From UMGS1649 sp045534225 (GTDB taxonomy: Bacteria > Bacillota > Clostridia > TANB77 > CAG-465), in assembly GCA_045534225.1 (NCBI GenBank), contig JAZSJJ010000007.1, positions 1 to 64,000 of the forward strand: a stretch of DNA of 64,000 bases, read 5' to 3'. Positions 1 through 8,246 of the stretch are shown piece by piece. How positions within the stretch are numbered: the first letter of the stretch is position 1; the number at the start of each line of letters is the position of its first letter. The translations under genes were made by a program, and so were the position numbers. Below the pieces are notes generated by a model. That model was not told where the DNA came from. It did no database searches and worked only from the letters and a program-made list of their open reading frames with translations.

Positions 1-8
1 TTTCATTT

Positions 9-155
9 TCAACTCCTTGGCTCACAGAACGACATGGCTACGATCCGACTTACTGCTTCAAACCATACAGGGATGGCAAAGAAGAGTGCAAAGAGAGCTA
101 CGAGAGCTCCAGCGAGGGTTGCGAGTGCGAGTACAACGTCTTTTGTAGATTTCAT
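9..155 (-). pseudogene. Truncated copy of the PETE-family membrane protein
   Basis: A 48-codon reading frame starts at an ATG behind an AAGGAGGAT ribosome site. Its first 35 residues (MKSTKDVVLALATL to IPVWFEAV) closely match the N-terminus of the intact protein encoded at 341-1858. After EAV the sequence becomes unrelated and a stop follows 13 codons later, so only the first membrane segment or two remain. Promoter and leader are also near-copies of those of the 341-1858 gene. The breakpoint lies near position 50. Either a real deletion or recombination truncated a third tandem copy, or the sequence end is an assembly junction. What lies beyond position 1 is not visible. Confidence 0.6.
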
Positions 156-244
156 TCTAGAAATCCTCCTTTAATAAAAAAATTTTTTTATATATATATA
201 ATGGAGCTTATTACAGCTCTCTTAAAAAGGAAATTAGTAATTAT

Positions 245-273
245 ATTATAGCACAAGTAGACATAAAAGTCAA
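245..273 (-). promoter_or_regulatory. Sigma-A promoter of the truncated membrane gene
   Basis: TTGACT, 17 bp spacer, TATAAT on the minus strand, about 90 bases before the start at 155. The sequence after the -35 box (TTTTATG) recurs at the promoters of the neighbouring surface genes. Confidence 0.7.
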
Positions 274-298
274 TTTTATACTACCTTGAGCAAGAAAA

Positions 299-321
299 CA
301 CCTCCGGAAATTCCGGAGGTG
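299..321 (-). terminator. Intrinsic terminator of the 341-1858 gene
   Basis: Near-perfect GC-rich inverted repeat (CACCTCCGGAA / TTCCGGAGGTG) followed on the minus strand by TTTTCTTG. It lies 20 bases after the stop codon and directly before the promoter of the next copy. Confidence 0.8.
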
Positions 322-340
322 TCTGACGTTGGCTTGTTGA

Positions 341-1858
341 TTACTCAACAATTTCAATAACTACATGTACGCCGCTTACAGCGTCTGTAACAGTGATGTA
401 ACCAGCAGCGGGAACAAATTCAACTTCGCCTGCATCATTAACGATACCTACGAGAGTGATCTCAACTTCAGTATCCGAAAGGATAGTGATAGCGAGGAAA
501 TCTTCATTCCCAAACTTAAGATCATTTGCGTTAATGCCTTCAAGGGTAAGAACGATGGGCTCTGCATAATACATAACCTCAGGTGCATTGATTCTTACAA
601 CTACGGGTTCTACTTCTTCAGGCTGTTCAACAGGTTCATCTTCAGAAATTTCGGGTTCTTCTGTTTCAGGTACAGTTTCCTCAGGCTCCACTTCAGGAAC
701 TTCAGGCTTTACAATATCTTCAACAGGCTTCTCCTCAGGAACTTCTTCAACAGGTTCGTCTTCGATTTCAGGTTCGTCTTCGACCACGGGAAGCTCCACG
801 ATGTCGATAGTTACACTTTCACCACTTACAGAATCTGTAACAGTGATGTAACCACTCGCGGGTGCGAATTCGATTTCGCCTGCATCAGTAACATAACCAA
901 GAAGAGTTACATCAATCTCATTATCGCTAACGATAACGATGGAGAGGTAATCCTCATTGCTGAATCTGATGTCATCTGATTTGCAACCTTCAAGAGTAAT
1001 AGTGAAGCATTCACCAAAAGTCATAGTCTCAGGAGCATTAATCTTCACGTCTACAGGAACAACGGGTTTGATTTCAGTTTCAGGAACTTCAGTCTCAGGA
1101 GTTTCAGTTTCAGGAACTTCAGTCTCGGGAGTTTCAGTTTCGGGAACTTCAGTCTCAGGAGTTTCAGTTTCAGGAACTTCAGTCTCAGGAGTTTCAGTTT
1201 CAGGAACTTCAGTCTCAGGAGTTTCAGTTTCAGGAACTTCAGTCTCAGGAGTTTCAGTTTCGGGAACCTCAGTCTCAGGAGTTTCAGTTTCAGGAACCTC
1301 AGTCTCAGGAGTTTCAGTTTCAGGAACCTCAGTCTCAGGAGTTTCAGTTTCAGGAACCTCAGTCTCAGGAACAGTGGTCTCTGCAGAAATACCAGGGTTA
1401 AGATCAATGTTGTTCTCTACCATCATAGATGTGCCATAACCAATAAGTGCTACTACAAGTAAAATCAGTGCTACAAGTGTAATCCAGAACATCTTGCCAA
1501 GTCCCTTAAGGTAAGCAATTACCAAAAGAATTACAAGAAGCCCTGCTACAGGGATAAGTGCAAAACCAAACAATCTCATAAGAGAAAGAAGGACAATTGC
1601 AGCTAATGCTAAAAGGATAAGTGCGCCAAAAACAAATACCCGAACCGGGAATTTATAGGTGTACTTACCAGTTGCCTCATCGTAGGAAGCTTTATGAGCT
1701 TTTACTACTTCAGAGATAGTAGCGGCTACGCCAACTACTGCAAGGGTGATTACTACTGCTTCGAACCATACAGGGATGGATACGAATGCTGCGAACAGTG
1801 CAACAAAGATTGCTGCGAGGGTGCTAAGGGCAAATGCCACGTCTTTTGTAGATTTCAT
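341..1858 (-). CDS. Multi-TM protein with PETE repeat stalk and two beta domains
   Basis: A 505-aa protein of unknown function. The start chosen is MKSTKDVAFAL, 8 bases after AAGGAGG; a longer in-frame extension upstream covers the promoter and is rejected. Residues 1-155 hold four to five hydrophobic segments. Then come nine VPETETPETE decapeptides (about 160-260), a roughly 85-aa beta-type domain (INAPETMTFGE to VTIDIVE), an acidic Pro/Glu linker, and a second copy of the same domain ending the protein (INAPEVMYYAE to IEIVE). By inference it is an integral membrane protein displaying a stalk and two modules outside the cell. It has its own promoter and terminator, so it is monocistronic. 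Codon use favours C-ending codons, unlike the AT-rich housekeeping genes. The 2041-2922 gene is a paralogue. I recognise no named family. Confidence 0.8.
   Translation of the reverse strand: MKSTKDVAFALSTLAAIFVALFAAFVSIPVWFEAVVITLAVVGVAATISEVVKAHKASYDEATGKYTYKFPVRVFVFGALILLALAAIVLLSLMRLFGFALIPVAGLLVILLVIAYLKGLGKMFWITLVALILLVVALIGYGTSMMVENNIDLNPGISAETTVPETEVPETETPETEVPETETPETEVPETETPETEVPETETPETEVPETETPETEVPETETPETEVPETETPETEVPETETPETEVPETETPETEVPETEIKPVVPVDVKINAPETMTFGECFTITLEGCKSDDIRFSNEDYLSIVIVSDNEIDVTLLGYVTDAGEIEFAPASGYITVTDSVSGESVTIDIVELPVVEDEPEIEDEPVEEVPEEKPVEDIVKPEVPEVEPEETVPETEEPEISEDEPVEQPEEVEPVVVRINAPEVMYYAEPIVLTLEGINANDLKFGNEDFLAITILSDTEVEITLVGIVNDAGEVEFVPAAGYITVTDAVSGVHVVIEIVE
1072..1371 (-). 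repeat. 30-bp tandem repeat encoding VPETETPETE
   Basis: Nine full 30-bp units plus partial ones lie in frame within the 341-1858 gene. Units differ only at silent positions (for example acttca/acctca and tcagga/tcggga). Because the unit is a multiple of three, copy number can change without a frameshift and would alter only stalk length. Confidence 0.9.
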
Positions 1859-1949
1859 TCTAGAAATCCTCCTTAAATAAAAAAATTTTTTTATATATAT
1901 AATGGAGCATTTATTACAAACGCTCTCGTAAAAAGAAGTTAATACTATA

Positions 1950-1978
1950 ATTATACCATATGTATACATAAAAATCAA
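1950..1978 (-). promoter_or_regulatory. Sigma-A promoter of the PETE protein gene
   Basis: TTGATT, 17 bp, TATAAT on the minus strand, with TTTTATG directly after the -35 box. The A/T-rich leader and AAGGAGGATTTCTAG ribosome site match those of the truncated copy. Confidence 0.7.
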
Positions 1979-1998
1979 ATCACGTTTAGACGTAAAAC

Positions 1999-2026
1999 AA
2001 CCCGCAAACATTTCTGTTTACGGGTT
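1999..2026 (-). terminator. Terminator of the 2041-2922 gene
   Basis: Hairpin AACCCG-AAACA / TGTTT-CGGGTT with a GAAA loop on the minus strand, 14 bases after the stop codon, followed by GTTTTACG. Confidence 0.7.
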
Positions 2027-2040
2027 GAGTTTGTTATGCA

Positions 2041-2922
2041 TCACTCAACGATGTTGATAGATACATTGGTGCCGGATACACTGTCGGTAATGGTTACATA
2101 TCCAGATGCAGGTACGATTTCCACCTGACCAGTGGTCTCGTTCACGATTCCTACAAGGATAATGCTAACCTCGGTATCCGAGATTTTGGAAATGGCAATA
2201 AAATCTTCATTGCCAAATACAAGGTCGTCAACCTTGCATCCTTCGAGCTTAACGGTGATAGGCTTGCCATAAGACAATGTGTCAGGGGCATCAATCTTTA
2301 CCGTTGTAGCGGGAGGAGTGGTGGTGTCACCAGGGGTTTCATCACCGGGCTTTTCGGTTTCATCGCCAGGTTTTTCATCTCCAGGCTTTTCAGTTTCACC
2401 GGGCTTTTCAATCTCATCGTTGGGAAGCTGAGATTCATCGCCAGCGGGTTCCGAAGCTACCAAACCAGGGTTCAAACTGATGTCGTGGTGCGCCATGTAA
2501 GCAGTGCCGTAACTGATAAGGAACACAGCAAGGAGAGCAACTACGATTGCCATAGTTACAAAAACTACCTTCCAGTGTCTAAGCAAAGCAATTACGCAGA
2601 GTGCCAACAGCACAACAGCAAGCGGAATAAGAGCAAAGCCGAACAGTCTCTTGCATGCAAGCATAACGCCAACCGTAAGGGCGGCTAAGAGAACTGCGCC
2701 AATTACAAAGGTCCAGATGGGGAACCTGTAAGTGGGCTTACCCGTTTCTTCGTCAACGGAAGCCTTCCGCATGTTGATGATGGACACAACCGTAAGGATT
2801 GCACCAACAACAGTAAGTGTGATTACTACTGCGAGTAACCAAATGGGCATTGCGACAAGAAGTGCAAGCATAAGTCCTTCGAATGTCGCGAGTGAAAGGG
2901 CCAAGTCTTTCTTGAATTTCAT
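2041..2922 (-). CDS. Multi-TM protein with acidic stalk and one beta domain
   Basis: A 293-aa paralogue of the 341-1858 product. The start MKFKKDLALSL is set by AAAGGAGGATTTCGG; a 26-residue upstream extension has no ribosome site. Residues 1-150 carry four to five hydrophobic segments with conserved RLFGFALIPL and ISYGT motifs. A short EKPGDE-rich stalk replaces the PETE repeats. A single C-terminal beta module follows (IDAPDTLSYGK to VSINIVE). By inference it is a surface-displayed membrane protein; ligand and function are unknown. It is monocistronic with its own promoter and terminator. Codon use and GC content resemble its paralogue, not the genes further downstream. Confidence 0.8.
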   Translation of the reverse strand: MKFKKDLALSLATFEGLMLALLVAMPIWLLAVVITLTVVGAILTVVSIINMRKASVDEETGKPTYRFPIWTFVIGAVLLAALTVGVMLACKRLFGFALIPLAVVLLALCVIALLRHWKVVFVTMAIVVALLAVFLISYGTAYMAHHDISLNPGLVASEPAGDESQLPNDEIEKPGETEKPGDEKPGDETEKPGDETPGDTTTPPATTVKIDAPDTLSYGKPITVKLEGCKVDDLVFGNEDFIAISKISDTEVSIILVGIVNETTGQVEIVPASGYVTITDSVSGTNVSINIVE

Positions 2923-3028
2923 AAATCCGAAATCCTCCTTTAAAAATTTTATATATATTAACCAGTAATTACTTGCCTGCCCAACCAAGCAAATTATCAC
3001 TTGGTGCTAACCAATCTCACACAATAAT

Positions 3029-3057
3029 ATTTTAACATAAAAACAACAAAAAGTCAA
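3029..3057 (-). promoter_or_regulatory. Promoter of 2041-2922, -35 inside the upstream terminator
   Basis: TTGACT, 17 bp, TAAAAT on the minus strand. The -35 hexamer (3052-3057) lies in the 3' arm of the hairpin at 3048-3075 that ends the large Ig-like gene. Confidence 0.65.
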
Positions 3058-3075
3058 CATTTCTGTTGACTTTTT
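3048..3075 (-). terminator. Terminator of the Ig-like repeat protein gene
   Basis: Perfect inverted repeat AAAAAGTCAACA / TGTTGACTTTTT with a GAAA loop on the minus strand. The T-run follows directly, 12 bases after the stop codon at 3088. Confidence 0.8.
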
Positions 3076-3087
3076 ATGTCTACCCTG

Positions 3088-6000
3088 TTATTTTATATCA
3101 ACTAGTTCTTGCCATAATTTATAGTCATGAACATAAGTTGTTTTTTCCATTGCATCTACGATATTATAGAATACTACTCCATCCTCTCTAACGTTTGCTA
3201 TTTTTAGTTTGTTTTCTGGTAGAGTTTCTATAACTGGTCCTCTAAATGCTAAGCTATTAACCATTGCTACTGCTTCTTTTCTTAACGCATAAGAATCTGG
3301 GTTTGACTCTTCGCTAGAAACAACATTTTGTCTCATTAATTCCATTATATAATCTTTCTTAGGAGATACTTCTCCATCTTTTCCAGTTAATGCTTCTGTA
3401 TATAAGAATACTGGTTTAGAAACTGCTAGTTTTTGTTCTGTCATGTGCGCTGCCGCTTCTGCTAGTATTTGCATTACATCTTCCATTAACATCGGATTAT
3501 TTGGTTTAAATGTTCCATCTGCATATGGTTTAATTATTTCAGCTTTTGCAAGTGCTGCTACAGCTGCTCTTGCGTATACTGGTATTGTTTCGTAATCTTT
3601 GAAGTTTTTGTATGCTTTACTCTTGTAGTCTACTTTAATAATTCCAGCATCCGCTAATAATTTAGCGAATTCAGCTCTTGTTATTTCTTCATTTGGTCTA
3701 ACTTCATTTAATGCATCAATAGCTACTAATGTTTTATTGTATGTTCCTACTTTACCTTCTGTTAAGTCTATAAATAATTGTCTCATGTATGAATATGATA
3801 CAGTGTCATTAGCTGTTGTTTTTAATGTTGCATAGAATTCTTCAGATACATTCTTACTTGCTTCTAATTCAACATTTTCTACGAATCTTACTTTTACATA
3901 TAGTCTACAATATCCTGTTCCACTTGCTGCTGCATATGCTTTTACATCACCAAGATTCCATGTTACTACTGTTGCTTTATCTGTTACGCTTTCTACTTTA
4001 CCGCCACCGTTTATTTCAAGTACTCTTACACCATATGGTATTGTTAACTCAAATTTAACTCCTGTTGCGGCTGCTGTACTTCCGTTAAAGTATTCAACAA
4101 TATATGTCATTTCGTTTCCTTTAACAACATAGTTTTGTTCTTGTGGGAAGTATAAATCTTCATTTTTCTCTGCTTTTAACCAAGAAGCAAAGTAATCAAT
4201 TTCTTTGTTTACATCGCCTATTAGTTCTAAATCATCAATACAATTTACTTTTTCTATTACAACCGGTCTTAAAGCATCTTCTTCCTCACCTGGTTGTGTT
4301 GGAACTTCTGGTTTTGGATTAGTCTTTTCAATTATACTGAATTTTGGTCCTTCTGCTTCTTTAGATCTATTTCCTTCAGCGTCTAGTGCTACACCAGATG
4401 CTATAACAATATATTTATTGCTTCCTACTGTTCCTTTTATATTCTTTAATGTGATTTCTGCTGATTTTAATCCGTTCATTTTTACAGATATATCTGCGTC
4501 AAATCCCATTGTTTTTATTTTGCTTGTATATAGATTTACTTCTGTTACTTTAATATTGTCTGCAAATGTTACAGTGTATTTTACTGTTCCGTTTGCATAT
4601 ATTGCTGTTGGATTTACAGAAGTTATTTTTACTACTGGAGCTATAGAATCTCTTTCTTCAGTTTTAATAATTTCAAAGTTTGTTGATTCTACTGCTTTAG
4701 TTTTGTTTCCAGCTGCATCTTCTGCTGCTCCTGCTTTAATTGATATTCTATTATCTTTATCTATTCCACCTTGAACATTTGTAAGTGTTATTGTTCTTGT
4801 GTTTCCGTCACCTGTTACTATAATGTTAGCTGTAAAGCCTATTAATGTAACATAGCTCTTATCGAAATGAACTTTACCCATAGCAGTCTCATCTGAGAAT
4901 ACTACTGTATATTTAACTGTTTCACCTAATTCAATTGTTCCTGGCTTAGGTGCAGATATCGCTATTGATGGAGCTGTTGTGTCTTTAACTGGTGGAGCTA
5001 TAACTGTAAAGTTAGGTGCTTCTACCACTTTAGTTTTGTTTCCAGCTGCATCTTCTGCTGCTCCTGCTCTTATTGCTATTCTGTTATCTGAGTCTAATCC
5101 ACCTTGAATATTAGTTAATGTTACTGTTCTTGTATTTCCATCGCCTGTTACTGTTATGTCTGCATCAAATCCTATTAATGCTACATAGTTTTTATTAAAA
5201 TGTATTGTTCCCATAGCAGTCTCGTCTGAGAATACTACTGTATATTTAACTGTTCCGCCAAGTTCTACAGTCTTTGGATTTGGGTTAGATACTAGCACTG
5301 AAGGTGCTGTTGTATCCTTAGGAGTTGGTATAGTAACTGTAAAGTTAGTAGACTCAACTACTGCTGTTTTATTTCCTGCCGCATCCTCTGCTGCTCCTGC
5401 TCTTACTGCTATTCTATTGTTAGAATCTGCATCACCTTTAATGTTAGATAATGTAACAACTCTTGTATTTCCTGTTCCTGTTACAGAAACTGTTGCGTCA
5501 AATCCTATTAATGCTACATAGTTTTCATTAAAGTGTACTTTACCCATAGCAGTCTCATCTGAGAACATTACTGTATAACTTACTGTTCCACCAACGTCCA
5601 CAGATAATGGAGATGGTTTAGATATTACTACTGATGGTTTTGTTGTATCTTTTACTATTTCAACAATTGTAAATGCTGTTGATGTTGTTGCAACTGTTGC
5701 ATTTCCTGCCGCATCCTTTGCTGCTCCTGCTCTTACAGATATTTTGTTATCTGAATCTGCTGCGCCAGTTACATTTGTTAATGTTACTGTTCTTGTATTT
5801 CCTGTTCCACTTACAGATACTGTTGCATCAAATCCTATTAATGCTACATAACTTTCATTGAAGTTTATTGTTCCCATCGCTGTTTCATCTGAGAATACTA
5901 CTGTGTATTTTACAGTTCCACCTTCTGTTACTGAAACTGGAGTTGGTTTTGAAATTACTACTGATGGTCTTGTTGTATCTTTTACTTGTTCTACAATTGT

Positions 6001-7707
6001 AAATGTTGTAGAGTTAGTTGCTACTGTTCCATTTCCAGCAGCATCTTTTGCTGCATTTGCTCTTATTGTTATTTTATTGTCTGAATCTGCTGCGCCAGTT
6101 ACATTTGTTAATGTTACTGTTCTTGTATTTCCTGTTCCTGTTACAGAAACTGTTGCGTCAAATCCTATTAATGCTACATAATCTTTATTAAAGTTTACAG
6201 TTCCCATTGCTGTTTCGTCAGCAAATGATACTGTATATTTAACTGTTCCACCTTCTGTTACTGACATTGGAGTTGGTTTTGAAATTACTACTGATGGTCT
6301 TGTTGTATCTTTTACTGGCTCTACAATTGTAAATGTTGTAGAGTTAGTTGCTACTGTTCCATTTCCAGCAGCATCTTTTGCTGCATTTGCTCTTATTGTT
6401 ATTTTATTGTCTGAATCTGCTGTTCCAGTTACATTAGATATTGTTACATATCTAGTATTTCCTGTTCCACTTACAGATACATTTCCTGTAAATCCTATTA
6501 ATGCTACATAATCTTCATTAAAGTTTACAGTTCCCATTGCTGTTTCATCTGAGAATGATACTGTATATTTAACAGTTCCACCTTGTTCAACTGTTGTTGG
6601 TGATGGCTTAGATATTACTACTGATGGTCTTGTTGTATCTTTAGCTTTTATTGTGAAAGCTGTTGATGTTACAACGCTTGATCCATTTCCAGCAGCATCT
6701 TTTACTGCGTTTGCTCTTATTGATATTTTATTATCTGAATCAGCAGCTCCTGCTATATTTGAAAGAGTTACTGTTCTTGTGTTTCCACTTCCGCTCACTG
6801 CAACATTAGCTGTAAATCCTGTTAACGATACATAGTTTTCATTAAAGTTATATGTTGATATTCCAACATTATCTGAGAATGACACTGTGTATTTAACAGT
6901 TCCACCCTCTACCACTGTTGTTGGTGATGGTGCTGATACTACTACTGAAGGTTTTGTTGCATCTTTAGCTTTTATTGTGAAAGCTGTTGATGTTACAACG
7001 CTTGATCCGTTTCCAGCAGCATCTTTTACTGCATTTGCTCTTATTGATATTTTATTGTCTGAGTCTGCTGCTCCTGTTACATTTGAAAGTGTTACTGTTC
7101 TAGTATTTCCGCTTCCGCTTACAGAAACTGTTGCATCAAATCCAGATAATGATACATAACTTGCACTAAAGTTATTAGTTGCTATACCTTTATTATCTGC
7201 AAATGATACTGTATAACTTACAGTTCCACCCTCTGTTATTGTTGCTGGTGATGGTGCTGATAATACTACTGAAGGTTTTGTTGTATCTGGTCTTTCAGTT
7301 ATAGTGAAAGCTGAAGATGTGAAAACCTTAGATGTATTTCCAGCAGCGTCTTTCGCCGCATTTGCTCTTATTGTAACCTTGTTTGCTGTTGTAGAATTGT
7401 CATTTATGTTTGAGATAGTTACTGTTCTTGTATTTCCGCTTCCACTTACAGATATATCTCCTGCAAATCCTATTAGCATAACATGGTTTTTAGTAAGCGT
7501 TACTTCTCCCATTGCCGTTTCATCTGAGAAGTACACCTTAAAACTCATAGATTCTCCCTTATACGCTACTGTGCTTGAAGACAGCCCAGAAACCACCACT
7601 GATGGCGGAGTTGTGTCTGCTGCCGCAATAACATATACTGGTGTATGTGTTATTAACATTGTTATTAATAATATTGTTGCTATTGTCTTTTTTAATATTG
7701 TATTCAT
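3088..7707 (-). CDS. Secreted Ig-like repeat protein with SLH-like C-terminus
   Basis: A 1539-aa protein with a signal peptide (residues about 1-28). Ten tandem repeats of about 95-105 aa follow (about 29-1060), each starting DTTxPSVVxS and containing GNTRTVTLSN and AAKDAAGN. They resemble bacterial Ig-like modules. Next is a proline-rich spacer, a DUF11-like beta domain (around NYVVKGNEMTYIVEYF), and a C-terminal part with EITRAEFAKLLADAG and KPYADGTFKPNNPMLMEDV motifs typical of S-layer homology domains. Start at MNTILKK is set by GGAGGTAAAG; an ATG five codons earlier overlaps the ribosome site. By inference it is a wall-anchored stalk or adhesin bound through the SLH-like region. Its AT-rich codon use matches the housekeeping genes rather than the 0-3 kb genes. 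Confidence 0.85.
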   Translation of the reverse strand: MNTILKKTIATILLITMLITHTPVYVIAAADTTPPSVVVSGLSSSTVAYKGESMSFKVYFSDETAMGEVTLTKNHVMLIGFAGDISVSGSGNTRTVTISNINDNSTTANKVTIRANAAKDAAGNTSKVFTSSAFTITERPDTTKPSVVLSAPSPATITEGGTVSYTVSFADNKGIATNNFSASYVSLSGFDATVSVSGSGNTRTVTLSNVTGAADSDNKISIRANAVKDAAGNGSSVVTSTAFTIKAKDATKPSVVVSAPSPTTVVEGGTVKYTVSFSDNVGISTYNFNENYVSLTGFTANVAVSGSGNTRTVTLSNIAGAADSDNKISIRANAVKDAAGNGSSVVTSTAFTIKAKDTTRPSVVISKPSPTTVEQGGTVKYTVSFSDETAMGTVNFNEDYVALIGFTGNVSVSGTGNTRYVTISNVTGTADSDNKITIRANAAKDAAGNGTVATNSTTFTIVEPVKDTTRPSVVISKPTPMSVTEGGTVKYTVSFADETAMGTVNFNKDYVALIGFDATVSVTGTGNTRTVTLTNVTGAADSDNKITIRANAAKDAAGNGTVATNSTTFTIVEQVKDTTRPSVVISKPTPVSVTEGGTVKYTVVFSDETAMGTINFNESYVALIGFDATVSVSGTGNTRTVTLTNVTGAADSDNKISVRAGAAKDAAGNATVATTSTAFTIVEIVKDTTKPSVVISKPSPLSVDVGGTVSYTVMFSDETAMGKVHFNENYVALIGFDATVSVTGTGNTRVVTLSNIKGDADSNNRIAVRAGAAEDAAGNKTAVVESTNFTVTIPTPKDTTAPSVLVSNPNPKTVELGGTVKYTVVFSDETAMGTIHFNKNYVALIGFDADITVTGDGNTRTVTLTNIQGGLDSDNRIAIRAGAAEDAAGNKTKVVEAPNFTVIAPPVKDTTAPSIAISAPKPGTIELGETVKYTVVFSDETAMGKVHFDKSYVTLIGFTANIIVTGDGNTRTITLTNVQGGIDKDNRISIKAGAAEDAAGNKTKAVESTNFEIIKTEERDSIAPVVKITSVNPTAIYANGTVKYTVTFADNIKVTEVNLYTSKIKTMGFDADISVKMNGLKSAEITLKNIKGTVGSNKYIVIASGVALDAEGNRSKEAEGPKFSIIEKTNPKPEVPTQPGEEEDALRPVVIEKVNCIDDLELIGDVNKEIDYFASWLKAEKNEDLYFPQEQNYVVKGNEMTYIVEYFNGSTAAATGVKFELTIPYGVRVLEINGGGKVESVTDKATVVTWNLGDVKAYAAASGTGYCRLYVKVRFVENVELEASKNVSEEFYATLKTTANDTVSYSYMRQLFIDLTEGKVGTYNKTLVAIDALNEVRPNEEITRAEFAKLLADAGIIKVDYKSKAYKNFKDYETIPVYARAAVAALAKAEIIKPYADGTFKPNNPMLMEDVMQILAEAAAHMTEQKLAVSKPVFLYTEALTGKDGEVSPKKDYIMELMRQNVVSSEESNPDSYALRKEAVAMVNSLAFRGPVIETLPENKLKIANVREDGVVFYNIVDAMEKTTYVHDYKLWQELVDIK

Positions 7708-7739
7708 CTTTACCTCCAACATTGCATTACATAATTAGT

Positions 7740-7768
7740 ATTTTAACACACTTTACATAAAAAGTCAA
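7740..7768 (-). promoter_or_regulatory. Promoter of the Ig-like repeat protein
   Basis: TTGACT, 17 bp, TAAAAT on the minus strand, with the same TTGACTTTTTATG context as other promoters of surface genes here. Confidence 0.65.
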
Positions 7769-7915
7769 TCAAAGATGCTCATTTAGCTATGTTTTTTAAT
7801 CATTTTTTGAATTGTTTTTTACCACAAATTTCCTGTATTTTTTATTAATATTTTCACAAATTATTAGTGTAAAACAAATTTAAGTTTTGCAATAGAAAAT
7901 AGGAGGTGAAACTTT

Positions 7916-8104
7916 ATGGCAAGTAATTCATACGTAAACCCAAATGCAAAAGCTGGTTTAGAAAAAATGAAATACGAAGTTGCAAGTGAAATCGGTGTTA
8001 ACTTAAAACAAGGTTATAACGGTGATTTAACTTCTAAACAAGCTGGTTCTATAGGTGGAAGAATGGTTAAGAAACTTATAGAAAAGGCTGAATCTAATAT
8101 GTAA
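7916..8104 (+). CDS. Alpha/beta-type small acid-soluble spore protein
   Basis: A 62-aa protein with the family signatures KAGLEKMKYEVASEIGV and GYNGDLTSKQAGSIGGRMVKKL. Such proteins coat spore DNA and protect it during dormancy. The E-I/GV stretch near residue 25 is where the GPR protease normally cuts at germination. The ribosome site AGGAGGTGAAAC is strong. A weak forespore SigG-like promoter may lie about 50-80 bases upstream (GTATT, 17 bp, CAAATTA), by inspection only. Monocistronic with a terminator at 8132-8157. It shows that the organism descends from, or is, a spore former. Confidence 0.95.
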   Translation: MASNSYVNPNAKAGLEKMKYEVASEIGVNLKQGYNGDLTSKQAGSIGGRMVKKLIEKAESNM

Positions 8105-8131
8105 TTTTATTAGATAACCATTTATTTTATT

Positions 8132-8157
8132 AAAGTGCAGATATATATCTGCACTTT
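8132..8157 (+). terminator. Terminator after the SASP gene
   Basis: Perfect inverted repeat AAAGTGCAGAT / ATCTGCACTTT followed by TTTG on the plus strand. Confidence 0.8.
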
Positions 8158-8246
8158 TTGCTTTTTCTGTATTTTACACAATTTATATGTTGTTATTTTA
8201 ACTAACTTCATGATATACTTTTATTAATTATACAAAGGAGAAAAAC

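Noticed and set aside
1072..1371. CRISPR-like array
   Set aside because: Repeats are contiguous 30-bp coding units without unique spacers.
957..1439. Plus-strand frame rich in SGTSVSGVSV
   Set aside because: It is the exact complement of the PETE repeat; the period-three repeat keeps several frames open. No ribosome site or promoter.
8157..8246. Clear promoter before the antiporter gene
   Set aside because: Only a weak TTGTTA with 18 bp and TATACT; not strong enough to list.
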